This document shows positions 24,551 through 34,100 of a stretch of DNA of 64,000 nt, piece by piece (the stretch's first letter is position 1; each line of letters starts with the position of its first letter). The notes beneath the pieces are model-generated. The model saw only the letters and a program-made list of their open reading frames with translations, did no database searches and was not told the origin of the DNA. The stretch comes from Synechococcus sp. WH 8020 (lineage in GTDB: Bacteria; Cyanobacteriota; Cyanobacteriia; PCC-6307; Cyanobiaceae). The position numbers were made by a program, and so were the translations under genes. The stretch covers positions 577,744 to 641,743 of the forward strand of contig NZ_CP011941.1 of assembly GCF_001040845.1 (NCBI RefSeq), in the 5' to 3' direction.

Positions 24551-25138
24551 ATGAGCTGGAACCATCGTGTGGGCTGGCTTGAACCGCAGGCGTCTGCTTA
24601 CTGGTTTGGCCTTTGTCAAAAACAGATTGTCTGGGAGCAGCCCCTAGTTCGGGTCTACGGCAAATATCACCGTGTGCCGAGATTGTCCGCTTTTCTCGCC
24701 GATGCTTCGGTGTCTTACCGCTATAGCGGTGTGATTCATCAAGGCCAGGGCTGGCCTGACTGGTTTGCACCCTTGCTAAAGCAGGTGAATGAGAGTTGCT
24801 CTGCCCAATTCAATGGTTGTCTGTTCCATCTCTATCGGGATGGAGATGACCGCATGGGCTGGCATGCCGATGACGAACCGGAGATTGATGCCAGATGTCC
24901 AATCGCGTCCCTTTCTTTTGGTGCCACCAGGGCGTTGCAGTTTCGTCATCGCCAGAGTCGCAGTCGAGAGGAACTCGCACTTGCTGATGGCGACCTGCTG
25001 GTGATGGAACCTGACTGCCAACGGTTATGGATGCACGCTCTTCCGGTCCGCAAGAAGGTACGCACGGCAAGGTTGAACCTCACCTTCCGAGTCTTTCTCC
25101 CAATGTCTTCAGCAGCAAAGCCCAAATTGGCACCGTGA
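24551..25138 (+). CDS. AlkB-like 2-oxoglutarate/Fe(II) dioxygenase
   Basis: A 195-residue AlkB-fold enzyme. The iron ligands are visible in GWHADDEPE (H-x-D at about residues 98-100) and the distal His in LWMHALPVRK near residue 161; the 2-oxoglutarate-binding Arg is in ARLNLTFR near residue 176. NGCLFHLYRDGDDRMG upstream of HxD is typical of the ALKBH2/3-type bacterial branch that repairs N-alkylated bases. The ATG at 24551 fits the family length. Its last 59 bases overlap the convergent AEC transporter gene, an unusually long tail overlap. Confidence 0.88.
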   Translation: MSWNHRVGWLEPQASAYWFGLCQKQIVWEQPLVRVYGKYHRVPRLSAFLADASVSYRYSGVIHQGQGWPDWFAPLLKQVNESCSAQFNGCLFHLYRDGDDRMGWHADDEPEIDARCPIASLSFGATRALQFRHRQSRSREELALADGDLLVMEPDCQRLWMHALPVRKKVRTARLNLTFRVFLPMSSAAKPKLAP

Positions 25139-26027
25139 CGATCGCTAGGAGGGTGCTGCGCCAAATAAGTTGAGCGGCTGCCGAGCTGTCTGCCTCCTCG
25201 GTTTCTGCCATGAGGAGCACCGAAATGGCTGTGGGGGCTGCAGCTTGTAGGACAAGGGCCTGCCGCGCGAAAGCACCGAGAGGAAGGACCAGGCTGAGTC
25301 CCAAGACGAGTGCAGGAAACAGCAAAAGTTTGCACCCCAGAGCAGCATTCAATGCTTTGCTGGCCGCGCTCGGCGCTGCTGTGTTGTGAGTTGCTTCGGA
25401 TCTTTCCTCTGAAAGGCCGGCAAGTCGCATGCCTACAACGATCAAGGCCAACACGATCACAACCCTTGAAGGCATCCAGAGTGCGGTCGTAATCGTTGTT
25501 TGCCATGGCGTAGCCATCACAAGCAAGGCGCCCAGTAGTCCTCGTGACGCAGGACTTGAACTGAGGTGGTGGATCAACACACGCCAACGGTGCGGATGAG
25601 CCTCCTGACCTGATCCAGCCAGCCAGATCGGGCCTAGCCCCCAAGACAGGAGGGTTGCACCGAAGTCGTAACCGATGCTCACCGATAGGGCTTCCGGGGG
25701 AAGCAAGGCCAGAGCCACCGGAATTCCGAAATAAGCCGTGTTGCCGACACAACTCCCCAGTTGCAGCGTCGGCGACAGCCGCTGATCGCTCTCTCGGCGC
25801 CAACGTCTAAGCACGAGCAGCATGCCCATGATGGCGGCCGCGGCTGTGGCCGCCGTGCTGAGGAGTGAGCTGTTTAATCCACCTTTCAACAGCAATCCCA
25901 TCAGGCTGATCGGAACGCCATAGCGCACGAGCGGCGTTGCTAGGGGCTTGACCCACCCTGGTTTGAAGCGTCCCAGCAGATATCCGCCAAGAAGGCCTGG
26001 AATGAGTTCAACCAGGAGGCGAAGCAT
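25080..26027 (-). CDS. AEC-family auxin-efflux-carrier-like transporter
   Basis: A 315-residue membrane protein with about ten predicted spans in the arrangement of the auxin efflux carrier family (LIPGLLGGYLLGRF at the start, then LGSCVGNTAYFGIPVALALL with the family's conserved N-T-x-Y-F-G-I-P, and a C-terminal half ending in LLAIVTVPIWALLL). Bacterial members export organic acids or amino acids; the substrate is unknown. The start codon lies inside a 16-bp sequence that is repeated at 26475, so the upstream region may have been replaced by an insertion. Confidence 0.85.
   Translation of the reverse strand: MLRLLVELIPGLLGGYLLGRFKPGWVKPLATPLVRYGVPISLMGLLLKGGLNSSLLSTAATAAAAIMGMLLVLRRWRRESDQRLSPTLQLGSCVGNTAYFGIPVALALLPPEALSVSIGYDFGATLLSWGLGPIWLAGSGQEAHPHRWRVLIHHLSSSPASRGLLGALLVMATPWQTTITTALWMPSRVVIVLALIVVGMRLAGLSEERSEATHNTAAPSAASKALNAALGCKLLLFPALVLGLSLVLPLGAFARQALVLQAAAPTAISVLLMAETEEADSSAAAQLIWRSTLLAIVTVPIWALLLKTLGERLGR
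26012..26027. repeat. 16-bp direct repeat, copy 1 (at AEC start codon)
   Basis: CCAGGAGGCGAAGCAT, identical to the copy at 26475-26490 and in the same orientation. It covers the first five codons of the AEC gene read on the minus strand. With the integrase-like fragment between the copies it fits an attachment-site duplication. Confidence 0.7.
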
Positions 26028-26045
26028 GATTAACTCAGATCCAAG

Positions 26046-26393
26046 TCAGTGACAGCAAAGTGTCGTGGTTGGTGAAAAGACGCCAACCTGTATTTCTGTC
26101 GGCTCTATTGGTGGGAGCGGTCTATCTGTAGGTGGTCCATTCGGTTCCTCTAACTCTTGTTCCACCTGTTCCCGTAGGGATGGTGCGGAATTGCCTAGAG
26201 CCTCTGGCTCTTCCTCTAACTGCCTGTAAGTAGCTCCACACCTCACCCATGCTTCTGCATGTTGAGTGGTCTTCTGAGACCAAAATGAGAGTGCTTTGCC
26301 AACTGCCTTGCGGTTTTTCTCTGGAACCCACAGACGGACGTACCAAGTAGCACCTCCATTGAGTTGTATTGGACCTTTACGTCTCCTGACCAC
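26046..26393 (-). pseudogene. Tyrosine-integrase N-terminal remnant
   Basis: A 115-residue frame whose first 60 residues resemble the N-terminal arm-binding region of phage-type tyrosine integrases: GGATWYVRLWVPEKNRKAVG, then an alpha-helical QHAEAWVRCGATYRQLEEE. The remainder is Pro/Glu-rich and no catalytic domain (R...H-x-x-R...Y) follows, so this is a truncated remnant. It is enclosed by 16-bp direct repeats, consistent with a deleted integrated element. A small functional protein cannot be excluded. Confidence 0.5.
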
Positions 26394-26474
26394 GGATACC
26401 TAAAACGATAGCTAACACGATGCCGAAGGATTTTCAGTGATCACAAGCATTTTCGGCGAATCAATCGGTTCCAG

Positions 26475-26490
26475 CCAGGAGGCGAAGCAT
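26475..26490. repeat. 16-bp direct repeat, copy 2
   Basis: Second copy of CCAGGAGGCGAAGCAT, 463 bases from copy 1. The flanks differ on both sides, so the identity is limited to these 16 bases. Confidence 0.7.
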
Positions 26491-26574
26491 CGAGCTGCTT
26501 GCCAGATTTCAGTCAAGGTTAGGAACATTCGTGGCGATGTGCCAAAGTCTCATCTGTCCCACGACCGGTGTTCA

Positions 26575-26790
26575 GTGGCTGTTTCGGCTCCTTTCTGTTC
26601 CATTCCCCAGAGAGTTGTACGGCTCAGTGAAGCCTTGCAAGCGCGACGTGAGCGTTTACAGGAGCGTTTGGCTGAACAAATTAATAGCCTTCCCGTAGGC
26701 AATGAAAGCTGGCTGCAGACTGAAAGGGAGCTCGTGGCTGCAGAGCGCGCCCTGCACGAGTTGGATGGACGTTGTCAGTTAGTCATTTGA
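26575..26790 (+). CDS. Small coiled-coil hypothetical protein
   Basis: A 71-residue protein from GTG 26575, or longer if read from 26437. The C-terminal 55 residues form a clear amphipathic helix pair ([20 protein letters not shown], then [18 protein letters not shown]). The upstream part of the longer frame spans the direct repeat and is Cys/Ser-rich, so the shorter version is preferred. It overlaps the 3' end of the convergent aapP gene by 16 bases. No family is recognised. Confidence 0.4.
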   Translation: MAVSAPFCSIPQRVVRLSEALQARRERLQERLAEQINSLPVGNESWLQTERELVAAERALHELDGRCQLVI

Positions 26791-27518
26791 TTGAGGAAGC
26801 GCCTGCTGCGCTCTTCTTTGGCATGACTGAAAAATGTCGTTGCATCTGACAGTTCCACCACTTTTCCTGCATCCATAAACAGCACCCTGTCAGCGACCTC
26901 ACGGGCAAATCCCAGCTCATGCGTGACGACCACCATGGTCATTCCTGCTGAGGCAAGCGTGCGCATGGCATCGAGAACTTCTTTCACGCGTTCTGGATCG
27001 AGTGCACTGGTTGGTTCGTCGAAGAGCATGACCTCTGGATCCATCGCCAAGGCTCTGGCGATCGCCACGCGTTGTTGCTGCCCGCCACTGAGTTGGGCAG
27101 GGCGTTTCATGGCCTGATCAGCAATCCCCATTTGGGTCAGCAACGACATCGCCCGGAGTTCGGCCTCTTTCTTCTTTGCCTTTTTGACGCGGATTGGCGC
27201 CAGTGTGATGTTCTCCAGGATGGAGAGATGGGGAAATAAATTGAACTGTTGAAAAACCATTCCAACTCTGCGCCGGATGCGTTTGATCTGTCGCTCGTCA
27301 TGGTTGGAATCCAGATGAATCCCTACGATTTCCAACTGGCCTTCATCAATGCTTTCCAAGCCATTGAAGGTGCGGATCAAGGTGCTTTTCCCTGAACCAG
27401 AGGGGCCCATGACAACGAGAACTTCGCCAAGGTTGACGCTGAGATTCACCTCATCAAGAGCTCGATGATCGTCGGAGTAAGACTTACTAATGGATTGCGC
27501 TTGGATAGCGATAGTCAT
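26775..27518 (-). CDS. aapP: Polar amino-acid ABC transporter, ATP-binding protein
   Basis: A 247-residue ATPase: Walker [10 protein letters not shown] at residues 39-47, Q-loop [15 protein letters not shown], signature [15 protein letters not shown], Walker [13 protein letters not shown] and H-loop [13 protein letters not shown]. This is the PAAT-family pattern for uptake of amino acids. ATG 27518 is chosen, since the frame upstream of it is non-conserved. It is the last gene of a minus-strand operon encoding binding protein, two permeases, an HdeD-like protein and this ATPase, the order of the Aap/Nat (N-II) broad-specificity system. The symbol rests on context and family, not on measured specificity. 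Confidence 0.88.
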   Translation of the reverse strand: MTIAIQAQSISKSYSDDHRALDEVNLSVNLGEVLVVMGPSGSGKSTLIRTFNGLESIDEGQLEIVGIHLDSNHDERQIKRIRRRVGMVFQQFNLFPHLSILENITLAPIRVKKAKKKEAELRAMSLLTQMGIADQAMKRPAQLSGGQQQRVAIARALAMDPEVMLFDEPTSALDPERVKEVLDAMRTLASAGMTMVVVTHELGFAREVADRVLFMDAGKVVELSDATTFFSHAKEERSRRFLNQMTN

Positions 27519-27543
27519 AACTGTTGTGTGGGTACGAGCGGTC

Positions 27544-28572
27544 TTAAGAGCCAGTTGATAAGTGGCCTTGACGTTCAATTCGCTTTGCTAAGAGGGCCAT
27601 CCCTGAACAGAGCAACCAATACACACCGGCAAGCCAGATATAAGCCTCAAGATGACGTCCGATGTAGTCAGGATTTGCGAGCAAGCTTCGACTAATGCCT
27701 AGCAGCTCTATCAATCCGAGAATGGCCATCAAGCTGGTGTTTTGCAGCAATCCGATCGCTTGGTTGGTTAGAGCCGGAACAGCGATCCTTAATGCCTGGG
27801 GAAGAATGATCACTCTCATGGTGAGAGACCCATTGAGACCGAGTGCCGCTGCCGCTTCCGCTTGCGTGGGTGGGATGGATTGGAGTCCTCCGCGGACATC
27901 TTCTGCGACATAAGCAGCTGCAAACAGTGCAAAAGCCATCACAGCTCTCAACACTCTGTTGATTTCGATCTCAACTGGGAGGAACAGAGGTAGGAGCAGT
28001 TGTCCGAAAAACAGCACCGCAATGAGAGGAACGGCACGCATGAGGTCGATATAGATCCGGCAGAGCATCGCGACCAAACCCAAATTGGACGTTCTGCCAA
28101 TCGCAAGTCCTATGCCTAAGGGCAGAGCTAAAAACCCACTTGCTGTTGTCAATAGCAATGTGAGGGTGAGACCTCCCCAAGCGCGAGATGGCACTTCTTG
28201 AAGGTTTGCGGATCCAGCAAGCAGAACGACTCCCGTGGGCACCATCAGGATCCATGCCCAGGGAAGGAACGGTTGGAAGCGTTGTAGGGGTTTGGGTAAG
28301 TGATCACTGCCCAAGGTGGTGATCGTTAGCAACAGGAGAATGGCCATCCAAACCAAAGGCCTCCAGCGTTGATCAGCGGGGTAGCTGCCAAAAGCAAACA
28401 GCGGAAGGTTGTGAGTGACCACACGCCAATCAGCACCTGTGATCAGCCACGACCCCGTTGACCAAAGAGCCCAAACAATTAAGCCGAGAATGAGGAGGCT
28501 GAATGCGGCCTCAATCGGTTTTTGGCGCCAACGCCGAAAGCGCTGCTGCCGAGGTTGGAATTTGCTCGCCAT
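27544..28572 (-). CDS. aapM: Amino-acid ABC transporter permease (AapM-like)
   Basis: A 342-residue inner-membrane permease of the HisMQ family. About eight spans are predicted, more than in HisM, as is usual for AapM: an N-terminal extension with three spans followed by the core [20 protein letters not shown] and the EAA loop [20 protein letters not shown], which contacts the ATPase. It lies 25 bases upstream of aapP and overlaps the stop of the HdeD-like gene by one base (TAATG type), so translation is coupled. Confidence 0.85.
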   Translation of the reverse strand: MASKFQPRQQRFRRWRQKPIEAAFSLLILGLIVWALWSTGSWLITGADWRVVTHNLPLFAFGSYPADQRWRPLVWMAILLLLTITTLGSDHLPKPLQRFQPFLPWAWILMVPTGVVLLAGSANLQEVPSRAWGGLTLTLLLTTASGFLALPLGIGLAIGRTSNLGLVAMLCRIYIDLMRAVPLIAVLFFGQLLLPLFLPVEIEINRVLRAVMAFALFAAAYVAEDVRGGLQSIPPTQAEAAAALGLNGSLTMRVIILPQALRIAVPALTNQAIGLLQNTSLMAILGLIELLGISRSLLANPDYIGRHLEAYIWLAGVYWLLCSGMALLAKRIERQGHLSTGS

Positions 28573-29075
28573 TAGCTGGCGGCTGGTGGCGCATCCGTGG
28601 GCTTGAGCAAGTTCAAGGCGGATAGGAAAAGCGACACTCCAAAGATGGTTCCCAAAGCCCAGAGACTGTCAGAGGGCCATTCGATCACCAGCAGCAATCC
28701 GAGCACGGCGGTGACAATTCCATCCACTACCACAAGACCGCTTGCTGGTGCATGGGAACTGGCTCCCGTTGCTAATTCCATCAACCCTTCAACAAGCAAA
28801 AGGACGCCTGCAAAGAGCGTGAGGCTGATTTCACTATCGATAGGGTCGATCAAAATGAAGACAGAACCGCCGATGTACAGCAGACCTGACAACGCTTTAA
28901 AAAGTTTCCCTTGATTGCTTGGAATATCTCCAATCCGAAGCAGTTGATTCAGACCAGCCACGAACACAATCCCTCCCAATCCAATGGTTAGAAGGGTTGC
29001 TGAAGCAAAGGGCAGCAAAATCGCTGCAACAGACGCCACAATTAAAAGGACTGCAGCGATACGGCGAGTATTCAT
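28572..29075 (-). CDS. HdeD/DUF308-like membrane protein inside the ABC operon
   Basis: A 167-residue protein with six predicted membrane helices in three pairs, the pattern of the HdeD/DUF308 family: RIAAVLLIVASVAAILLPFA, then LLTIGLGGIVFVAGL, FKALSGLLYIGGSVFIL, SLTLFAGVLLLVEGL, DGIVTAVLGLLLVIEW and ALGTIFGVSLFLSALNLL. HdeD is an acid-stress membrane protein in enterics; the role here is unknown. The position between the two permease genes, with a one-base overlap downstream and 25 bases upstream, makes it part of the amino-acid transporter operon, which is unusual. Confidence 0.8.
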   Translation of the reverse strand: MNTRRIAAVLLIVASVAAILLPFASATLLTIGLGGIVFVAGLNQLLRIGDIPSNQGKLFKALSGLLYIGGSVFILIDPIDSEISLTLFAGVLLLVEGLMELATGASSHAPASGLVVVDGIVTAVLGLLLVIEWPSDSLWALGTIFGVSLFLSALNLLKPTDAPPAAS

Positions 29076-29100
29076 GAAAGTGGGCTGTTACAACTTCAGT

Positions 29101-30000
29101 TTAGTGATGGTGTTGGCTTTTTAAAACAGCTCGGTTCAGCAGCTGCATTCCTCCATTGATCAGCAAGTTCAGCAGTAGAAAACTCAGCAAAAGCAGCAAA
29201 AATCCTTCGATCGCTCGACCCGTTTGCGTGATGGTGGTGTCACTCACTGCGTAGAGATCGGCGTAGCCAACGGCAATTGCCAGGGTGCTGTTTTTGGCCA
29301 GATTCAAATATTGACTGCTGAGTGCCGGCAGAATTGCAGGAAGGGCCTGGGGAAGGACAATGCGGCGTAACCCAAGCCCCTCAGTCATGCCAAGACTGCG
29401 GAAGGCTTCCCACTGGCCGCGTGGGACGGCATCAAGACCTCCGCGAACCACTTCTGCAATCGATGCTCCCGTAAACACGCTGAGTCCGATCAGGACAGCT
29501 GCAAACTCCACACTGAGAGTCACTCCAAGCAAGCTGATGCCTTGATTGGACAGGTGGATCACGGCGCCAAGGGGGGCGAATGGCTCTGATGGAAGTCCCA
29601 GAAAGGCAACGAAGTACCAGAACAGAAGCTGCAATAGGAGAGGAATCTGACGAATGGATCCCACATAGAGAGCTGCTAACTGCCTTAACAACGGATTGAG
29701 GCTGCGGCGAGCAGCACCCGTGCTGACGCCAAGCAGGGTTGCTAACACAATTCCTGCCGCGATCACTCTCAAGCTGTTCAGCCATCCCATGAGCAGTGCC
29801 CATGCTGTGCTGTCTGAAGGTTGATAAGGAAGTGGGTGCTCACTCAGTGCAAAACCTGCGGGACGCCATAACCAATCAAAACTGAGCCCTAGCCCTGTTC
29901 TTATCAGATTGACGGCGAGGTTGTTGATCAGAATCCCCATCACTGTGAGGAGAACAAGCACGATGACGAGCTGCCACCACAAGCGTTTTGAACGATTCAT
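29101..30000 (-). CDS. aapQ: Amino-acid ABC transporter permease (AapQ-like)
   Basis: A 299-residue HisMQ-family permease. One N-terminal span is followed by the core domain: LLMGWLNSLRVIAAGIVLAT, IRQIPLLLQLLFWYF, and the EAA loop WEAFRSLGMTEGLGLRRIVL ahead of PQALPAILPALSSQYLN. It would form a heterodimer with the AapM-like permease. Its ATG overlaps the stop of the binding-protein gene by four bases (ATGA). Confidence 0.87.
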   Translation of the reverse strand: MNRSKRLWWQLVIVLVLLTVMGILINNLAVNLIRTGLGLSFDWLWRPAGFALSEHPLPYQPSDSTAWALLMGWLNSLRVIAAGIVLATLLGVSTGAARRSLNPLLRQLAALYVGSIRQIPLLLQLLFWYFVAFLGLPSEPFAPLGAVIHLSNQGISLLGVTLSVEFAAVLIGLSVFTGASIAEVVRGGLDAVPRGQWEAFRSLGMTEGLGLRRIVLPQALPAILPALSSQYLNLAKNSTLAIAVGYADLYAVSDTTITQTGRAIEGFLLLLLSFLLLNLLINGGMQLLNRAVLKSQHHH

Positions 30001-31049
30001 TGGAATGGGGGTGAGGTCAAGACTCCTCCATTCCTGTAGAGATTATTGAGGCCCCTTGGAATAGGAACGGCACTCTCCGGGCCGAGATGTCGATTATAGA
30101 TTTCACCGTAATTACCTACTGCTTGAATCACCTTCACAATAAAATCGTTGTTTAAACCTAGCTTTTCGCCTAAATCACCTTCAACGCCAAGAAAGCGCCT
30201 CAATTGTGTGAGTTCAGGTCGACGTTCGGCTTCTTCAAGTTTGTCTCCGATGTTTTGTTGTGTAATACCTAACTCTTCTGCAGCGATCAACGCATAGATC
30301 ACCCAGCGCATGGCGTCCGTCAGGCGCTGATCACCACCTGCTGCAAGGGGTGCGAGGGGTTCTTTGCTCAAAACTTCAGGGAGAATGACGTGTTGCTCAG
30401 GGTTGTTGAATCCGGATCGGGCCGCGGCGAGCTGAGAGCGATCGGACGTCATTGCACTGCAGCGACCTTGGAGGTAGCCAGCAATCACTTGGTTGAGATC
30501 CTGATACTTGATGGGCTTGTAGTCGATCCCTCTGGCCTGAAAAGCATCGTTGAGGTTTTGTTCTGTCGTGGTTCCTGAGCCCACGCAGATGGTTTTGCCT
30601 TTGAGGTTGTTGAGATTGGAGACCCCACTGCTGCGCTTCACTAAGAGGCCTTGCCCGTCATGGAAGACAACAGGAGCGAAGCTGACACCATTGCCTCCAG
30701 CGGCATCTCTGCTGAGGTTGAACGTGGTGTTACGCGATAGGAGATCAATTTCCCCAGTTCTAAGCGCTGTGAATCGCTCGGGAGCGGTTAGGGACCTGTA
30801 TTGCACCTGATCAGGGCTGCCAGTAATTGCCGCAGCAAAGGCACGACAGATGTCGACATCAAGTCCAGCGAAGGAACCATCCCTTTGCAGAAAACTAAAA
30901 CCGGGGATCTTGCCGCTCACTCCACACCGAAGCTCAGTTCTTCGTTTGATGAGATCGAGTCTTGACGCACCGCCTTCTCCAAGCGTGGCACATCCATTCA
31001 AAATGAATAGGAAAGAAACCAGCGGCAGCGCAAGAAGATGGATTCTCAT
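29997..31049 (-). CDS. aapJ: Amino-acid ABC transporter substrate-binding lipoprotein (AapJ-like)
   Basis: A 350-residue periplasmic binding protein. The signal peptide ends in ILNGCATL, a lipobox, so it is probably a lipoprotein. Conserved features are ELRCGVSGKIPGFSFLQRDG, GLDVDICRAFAAAI, LRTGEIDLLSRNTT and TICVGSGTTTEQNL, as in AapJ/BztA-type proteins binding broad L-amino acids. ATG 31049 gives a normal signal sequence; upstream in-frame codons are not conserved in character. It is the first gene of the transporter operon. Confidence 0.9.
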   Translation of the reverse strand: MRIHLLALPLVSFLFILNGCATLGEGGASRLDLIKRRTELRCGVSGKIPGFSFLQRDGSFAGLDVDICRAFAAAITGSPDQVQYRSLTAPERFTALRTGEIDLLSRNTTFNLSRDAAGGNGVSFAPVVFHDGQGLLVKRSSGVSNLNNLKGKTICVGSGTTTEQNLNDAFQARGIDYKPIKYQDLNQVIAGYLQGRCSAMTSDRSQLAAARSGFNNPEQHVILPEVLSKEPLAPLAAGGDQRLTDAMRWVIYALIAAEELGITQQNIGDKLEEAERRPELTQLRRFLGVEGDLGEKLGLNNDFIVKVIQAVGNYGEIYNRHLGPESAVPIPRGLNNLYRNGGVLTSPPFQ

Positions 31050-31142
31050 CTGTTTGTTTCTGGTAGAGAACAAGTGTGTCAGAGCTCGTTCATCTGGACT
31101 GATCGTTCTTGCCAATCAAAAGAACTGGTTTATTTTTCGGCA

Positions 31143-31484
31143 ATGTCCGTTAGCAGTTCGATGTTGCGAACCCTTGCGGGATCCGCCCTGTTTTCGGCAA
31201 TGTTTTTATTTGGGATAGTTTCCCCATCGATGGCTTGGGAGGAGACTGATCAACAAGCTTATTACAATAAAATGTCTCTTTTAAAAGTCATGCTTGAAGG
31301 GGCTCGGATGAGGGCTGTTGAAACAAATGATTTGGAAACACTGTGTCTCATTATGAGCATCGGCAATGACGTGACTGTTCGCTATGTCGAGTTAAATCCG
31401 AATGATGTTGAGATCAGTAAACGTCTTGATGGCATGCGGAATGATATGACGGCTTGTTTGGCACTCCTCTATAACAAGAAATAG
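31143..31484 (+). CDS. Small secreted protein
   Basis: A 113-residue protein with a signal peptide (MLRTLAGSALFSAMFLFGIV, cut after PSMA) and a helical mature region of about 85 residues with two Cys (ETLCLIMS and MTACLALL) that may be disulphide-linked. No family is recognised. It is divergent from the AapJ-like gene (93 bases apart) and converges on the SulP gene. Periplasmic location is inferred. Confidence 0.65.
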   Translation: MSVSSSMLRTLAGSALFSAMFLFGIVSPSMAWEETDQQAYYNKMSLLKVMLEGARMRAVETNDLETLCLIMSIGNDVTVRYVELNPNDVEISKRLDGMRNDMTACLALLYNKK

Positions 31485-31503
31485 TCATCAAGTTGCTTCT
31501 TGA

Positions 31504-33090
31504 TCATCCATGACTTCCCTCGGGTTGGCTGCCAATCCTTTCAAACAGATTCAAGCTTTCTTTGTTTAACCCCTCAACGTTTACGACGGATCCACCAAGT
31601 CTGAGCTTACGGATGAGTTGGTTAAGTGCTCCCACGCCGCTTTGGTCCCAAATATGTGCCTGGCTCATATCAATGGTGATTCGTGCTGGATGTTCGTGAA
31701 CATCAAATCCCTGCAGAAAATAAACTTTACTCACAAAGAACAATTGACCCCTTACGACATAGCGACATTCATCGTTGTTGATTTTAATCGCTTCAACGCG
31801 AATGACTTTTGCGACTTTGCGACTGAATAAAATACCTGCAAGGGCAACGCCGGCAAGGACGCCAAGTGCAAGATTGTGGGGAGTCGTGAGCATGGTGACT
31901 CCAAAAGTCATCACCATCACGGCAGTATCACTTTTAGGGATATTTCGGATATTCCGCAAGCCAGCCATGTCAGCGGTACTCACCGCAATCCCAATCATGA
32001 CAGCGACCAGAGCTGCCATGGGGATCTGCTTAAGCCAAGTACTAGCCAGTAAAATCATTGCCAAAAGGCTGATCCCAGACGACAGGGTGGAGAGGCGGGT
32101 ACGCCCACCGTTATCGATGTTCATAACTGATTGGCCCACTAACGCGCAGCCAGCCATCCCTCCAAAAAGCGAGGACACGATGTTTGCAATTCCCTGGCCC
32201 TTTGCTTCAGTATTTTTATTTGAATTGGAATCAGTTTTCTCGTCAAGAATGTCTTGAGTGAGGAATGTCTCCATCAAGCCAACCAGTGAGATCGATAACG
32301 CTGTTGGTAAGACAATCCCAAACGTTTCTAAACTAAAGGGAACTCTTTGATTGCTGACATCGCCAAAGGGAAGATTGAAAAAAGGTAGACCATTAGGAAG
32401 TTCTCCAAGGTCCATAACCTTAGGAATGTCTAGTTTTAGCCCCATACTGATAGCTGTAATCACAATGATTGCTACCAGCTGGGAAGGAAGAACGCGTGTA
32501 ATGCGTGGTAGGCCATAAATAATGAGAAGTCCAAGCAAGACGAGTGCCCACACAACGGGGATTTGACTTCCGCTTAGGGCGTGCATGGCATGGTCATTTC
32601 CAGCTTCCCCAAAGTGAAGATTGATCCCCAATTGAGGAAGTTGAGCCTGAAAGATCAATAAAGCAAGAGCATTCACAAACCCGCTTAAGACGCCCAGAGG
32701 CACGAATCTCATCTGATAGGCCAGACGTAAGTAACCCCAGAGAATTTGGAAGACACCGGTGAGAATGCCTGCCGCCATCAAGTAGGCCAGCCCTAGTCCT
32801 TCTCCTCTTGCATTCCCTGTCGCCACCAAACCAGTCATCAACAGGGCTGTTGATCCTGTGGCGGAGGTGATCATCGCTGTTCGTCCACCGACGAAGGCAA
32901 TCGTTATGGAGAGACAAAAGGCCCCAAACAGTCCAACCCTGGGATCCACGCCTGCAATCCCAGAGAATGCGATCGCTTCTGGAATCATCGCAAAGGCCAC
33001 CACTAGGCCTGAGAGAACATCACGTCTCGGATTGCTGAACCAGTTCTGAAGTCCCATTGCGGGAGAGGAAGTCATGGGCGTCTGTGCCAC
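31504..33090 (-). CDS. SulP-family anion transporter with STAS domain
   Basis: A 528-residue transporter. The SulP core is evident from [20 protein letters not shown] at residue 18, through [19 protein letters not shown], to the multi-span bundle ending near residue 415; a cytoplasmic STAS domain follows with [20 protein letters not shown]. SulP proteins carry sulfate, bicarbonate or other anions, usually with Na+ or H+. The N-terminal sequence differs from the bicarbonate transporter BicA as I remember it, so the substrate is left open. It is a single-gene unit. Confidence 0.85.
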   Translation of the reverse strand: MAQTPMTSSPAMGLQNWFSNPRRDVLSGLVVAFAMIPEAIAFSGIAGVDPRVGLFGAFCLSITIAFVGGRTAMITSATGSTALLMTGLVATGNARGEGLGLAYLMAAGILTGVFQILWGYLRLAYQMRFVPLGVLSGFVNALALLIFQAQLPQLGINLHFGEAGNDHAMHALSGSQIPVVWALVLLGLLIIYGLPRITRVLPSQLVAIIVITAISMGLKLDIPKVMDLGELPNGLPFFNLPFGDVSNQRVPFSLETFGIVLPTALSISLVGLMETFLTQDILDEKTDSNSNKNTEAKGQGIANIVSSLFGGMAGCALVGQSVMNIDNGGRTRLSTLSSGISLLAMILLASTWLKQIPMAALVAVMIGIAVSTADMAGLRNIRNIPKSDTAVMVMTFGVTMLTTPHNLALGVLAGVALAGILFSRKVAKVIRVEAIKINNDECRYVVRGQLFFVSKVYFLQGFDVHEHPARITIDMSQAHIWDQSGVGALNQLIRKLRLGGSVVNVEGLNKESLNLFERIGSQPEGSHG

Positions 33091-33458
33091 TTTCTTGTCA
33101 AGGAACGCGTTAATGCTGAATATCCTGGTCAGAGGACATGCAGGCGCCGAAGGTTACCGCGGCTCTGCCTGGGTCATGCCAGACATGGCTCTGAGGCCAT
33201 GGGAACGCACCAGTTGCTGATGCCTAGGTTTCGACCCAAATGTCTGCTTCGCACTCTGAGCGTCGCGTTGGCTTCCCCAGGGGGCTTGAAGCGCGAATCA
33301 GTGATCAATGGGTCGCCATCACTACTGGGAGTTTTTGCCTGATCGCGTGGCTGAGACGAAAGAGCTTTTGCGGGCAGAAACGGATGACGCCGCAAAAGAG
33401 GATGCAGACGAGGAGAGATGGAAGACAAGGGCACCCTCTTCAGCCCATTGCAATACTT
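33091..33458. other. 368-bp gap with doubtful small frames
   Basis: Overlapping open frames exist on both strands (33174-33434 minus; 33240-33494 and 33308-33541 plus). The plus frame at 33308 starts MGRHHYWEFLPDRVAETKEL and has a charged, helix-like first half, but it runs into the TerB-like gene and lacks a ribosome-binding site. No frame is called. Confidence 0.35.
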
Positions 33459-33950
33459 TCAGCCCAGCCACCTCAAGAGCACTTGCCTCAATGACGGCAT
33501 GCTCCATTCTTGAAGTTCTTCATCAGCTGCCCACTGAATAGCTCGAACGCGTTCCGCTGGGCACTGAACTGCATCAGTGATTGTTTGAAAAAGATCGAGC
33601 TCCTTGGCATTCATGTCTGTTAAATCATCACGTTCTCGTGAAACCATGGCGGTGAGATACGCAAGTTTGACTGCAAGATCACGTTCTTCATTTGACTTAA
33701 GCGCGCTCAAGCGGTTTAAAAGCTCGCTCCGTTCAACTCTGTTGGCGCTTCCTCTTGCCACACTCGTATTAGTTGACAGTGACGAATAACCTTCAACCAG
33801 CCTGTTTTTCAAGGCATTACGATCTTCTTGAAGACCATAGCTATCAATAAGTGACATGATCAAATCCTCTTCTTCCTGCGACATTGAGCCATCGCAGTAG
33901 GCAACCTCCTGGATAAGTTGAAGCAGGGTTATGGAGCTGCTTTCGTTCAT
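33459..33950 (-). CDS. TerB-like protein
   Basis: A 163-residue all-helical protein of the TerB/DjlA-like group: an N-terminal helix pair with ITLLQLIQEVAYCDGSMSQE and EEEDLIMSLIDSYGL (acidic pocket typical of TerB), then a second bundle with ERDLAVKLAYLTAMVSRERD. TerB was named in tellurite resistance and probably senses metal or membrane stress; function here is unknown. ATG 33950 is preferred over an upstream frame extension to 33983. Confidence 0.65.
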   Translation of the reverse strand: MNESSSITLLQLIQEVAYCDGSMSQEEEDLIMSLIDSYGLQEDRNALKNRLVEGYSSLSTNTSVARGSANRVERSELLNRLSALKSNEERDLAVKLAYLTAMVSRERDDLTDMNAKELDLFQTITDAVQCPAERVRAIQWAADEELQEWSMPSLRQVLLRWLG

Positions 33951-34100
33951 ACTCCTGTCAGCTTCTTCTGGGATATATAGCATCTATTTGCCCTAGGCAT
34001 CACGCAGCCGCTTATTCATTGTTACTCAGACGAGGTCCATCTGTTCTTGGTTGAGGGCAATGCTGTCAGAAGGTTTTCAGCTATTACCACTCCTCCTGTT

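Noticed and set aside
31504-33090. Naming the SulP protein as BicA bicarbonate transporter
   Set aside because: The N-terminal region differs from BicA as remembered, and the substrate of SulP proteins cannot be read from sequence alone.
33308-33541. 77-codon plus-strand frame
   Set aside because: First half is helix-like, but there is no ribosome-binding site and it overlaps the TerB-like gene by 83 bases; left uncalled.
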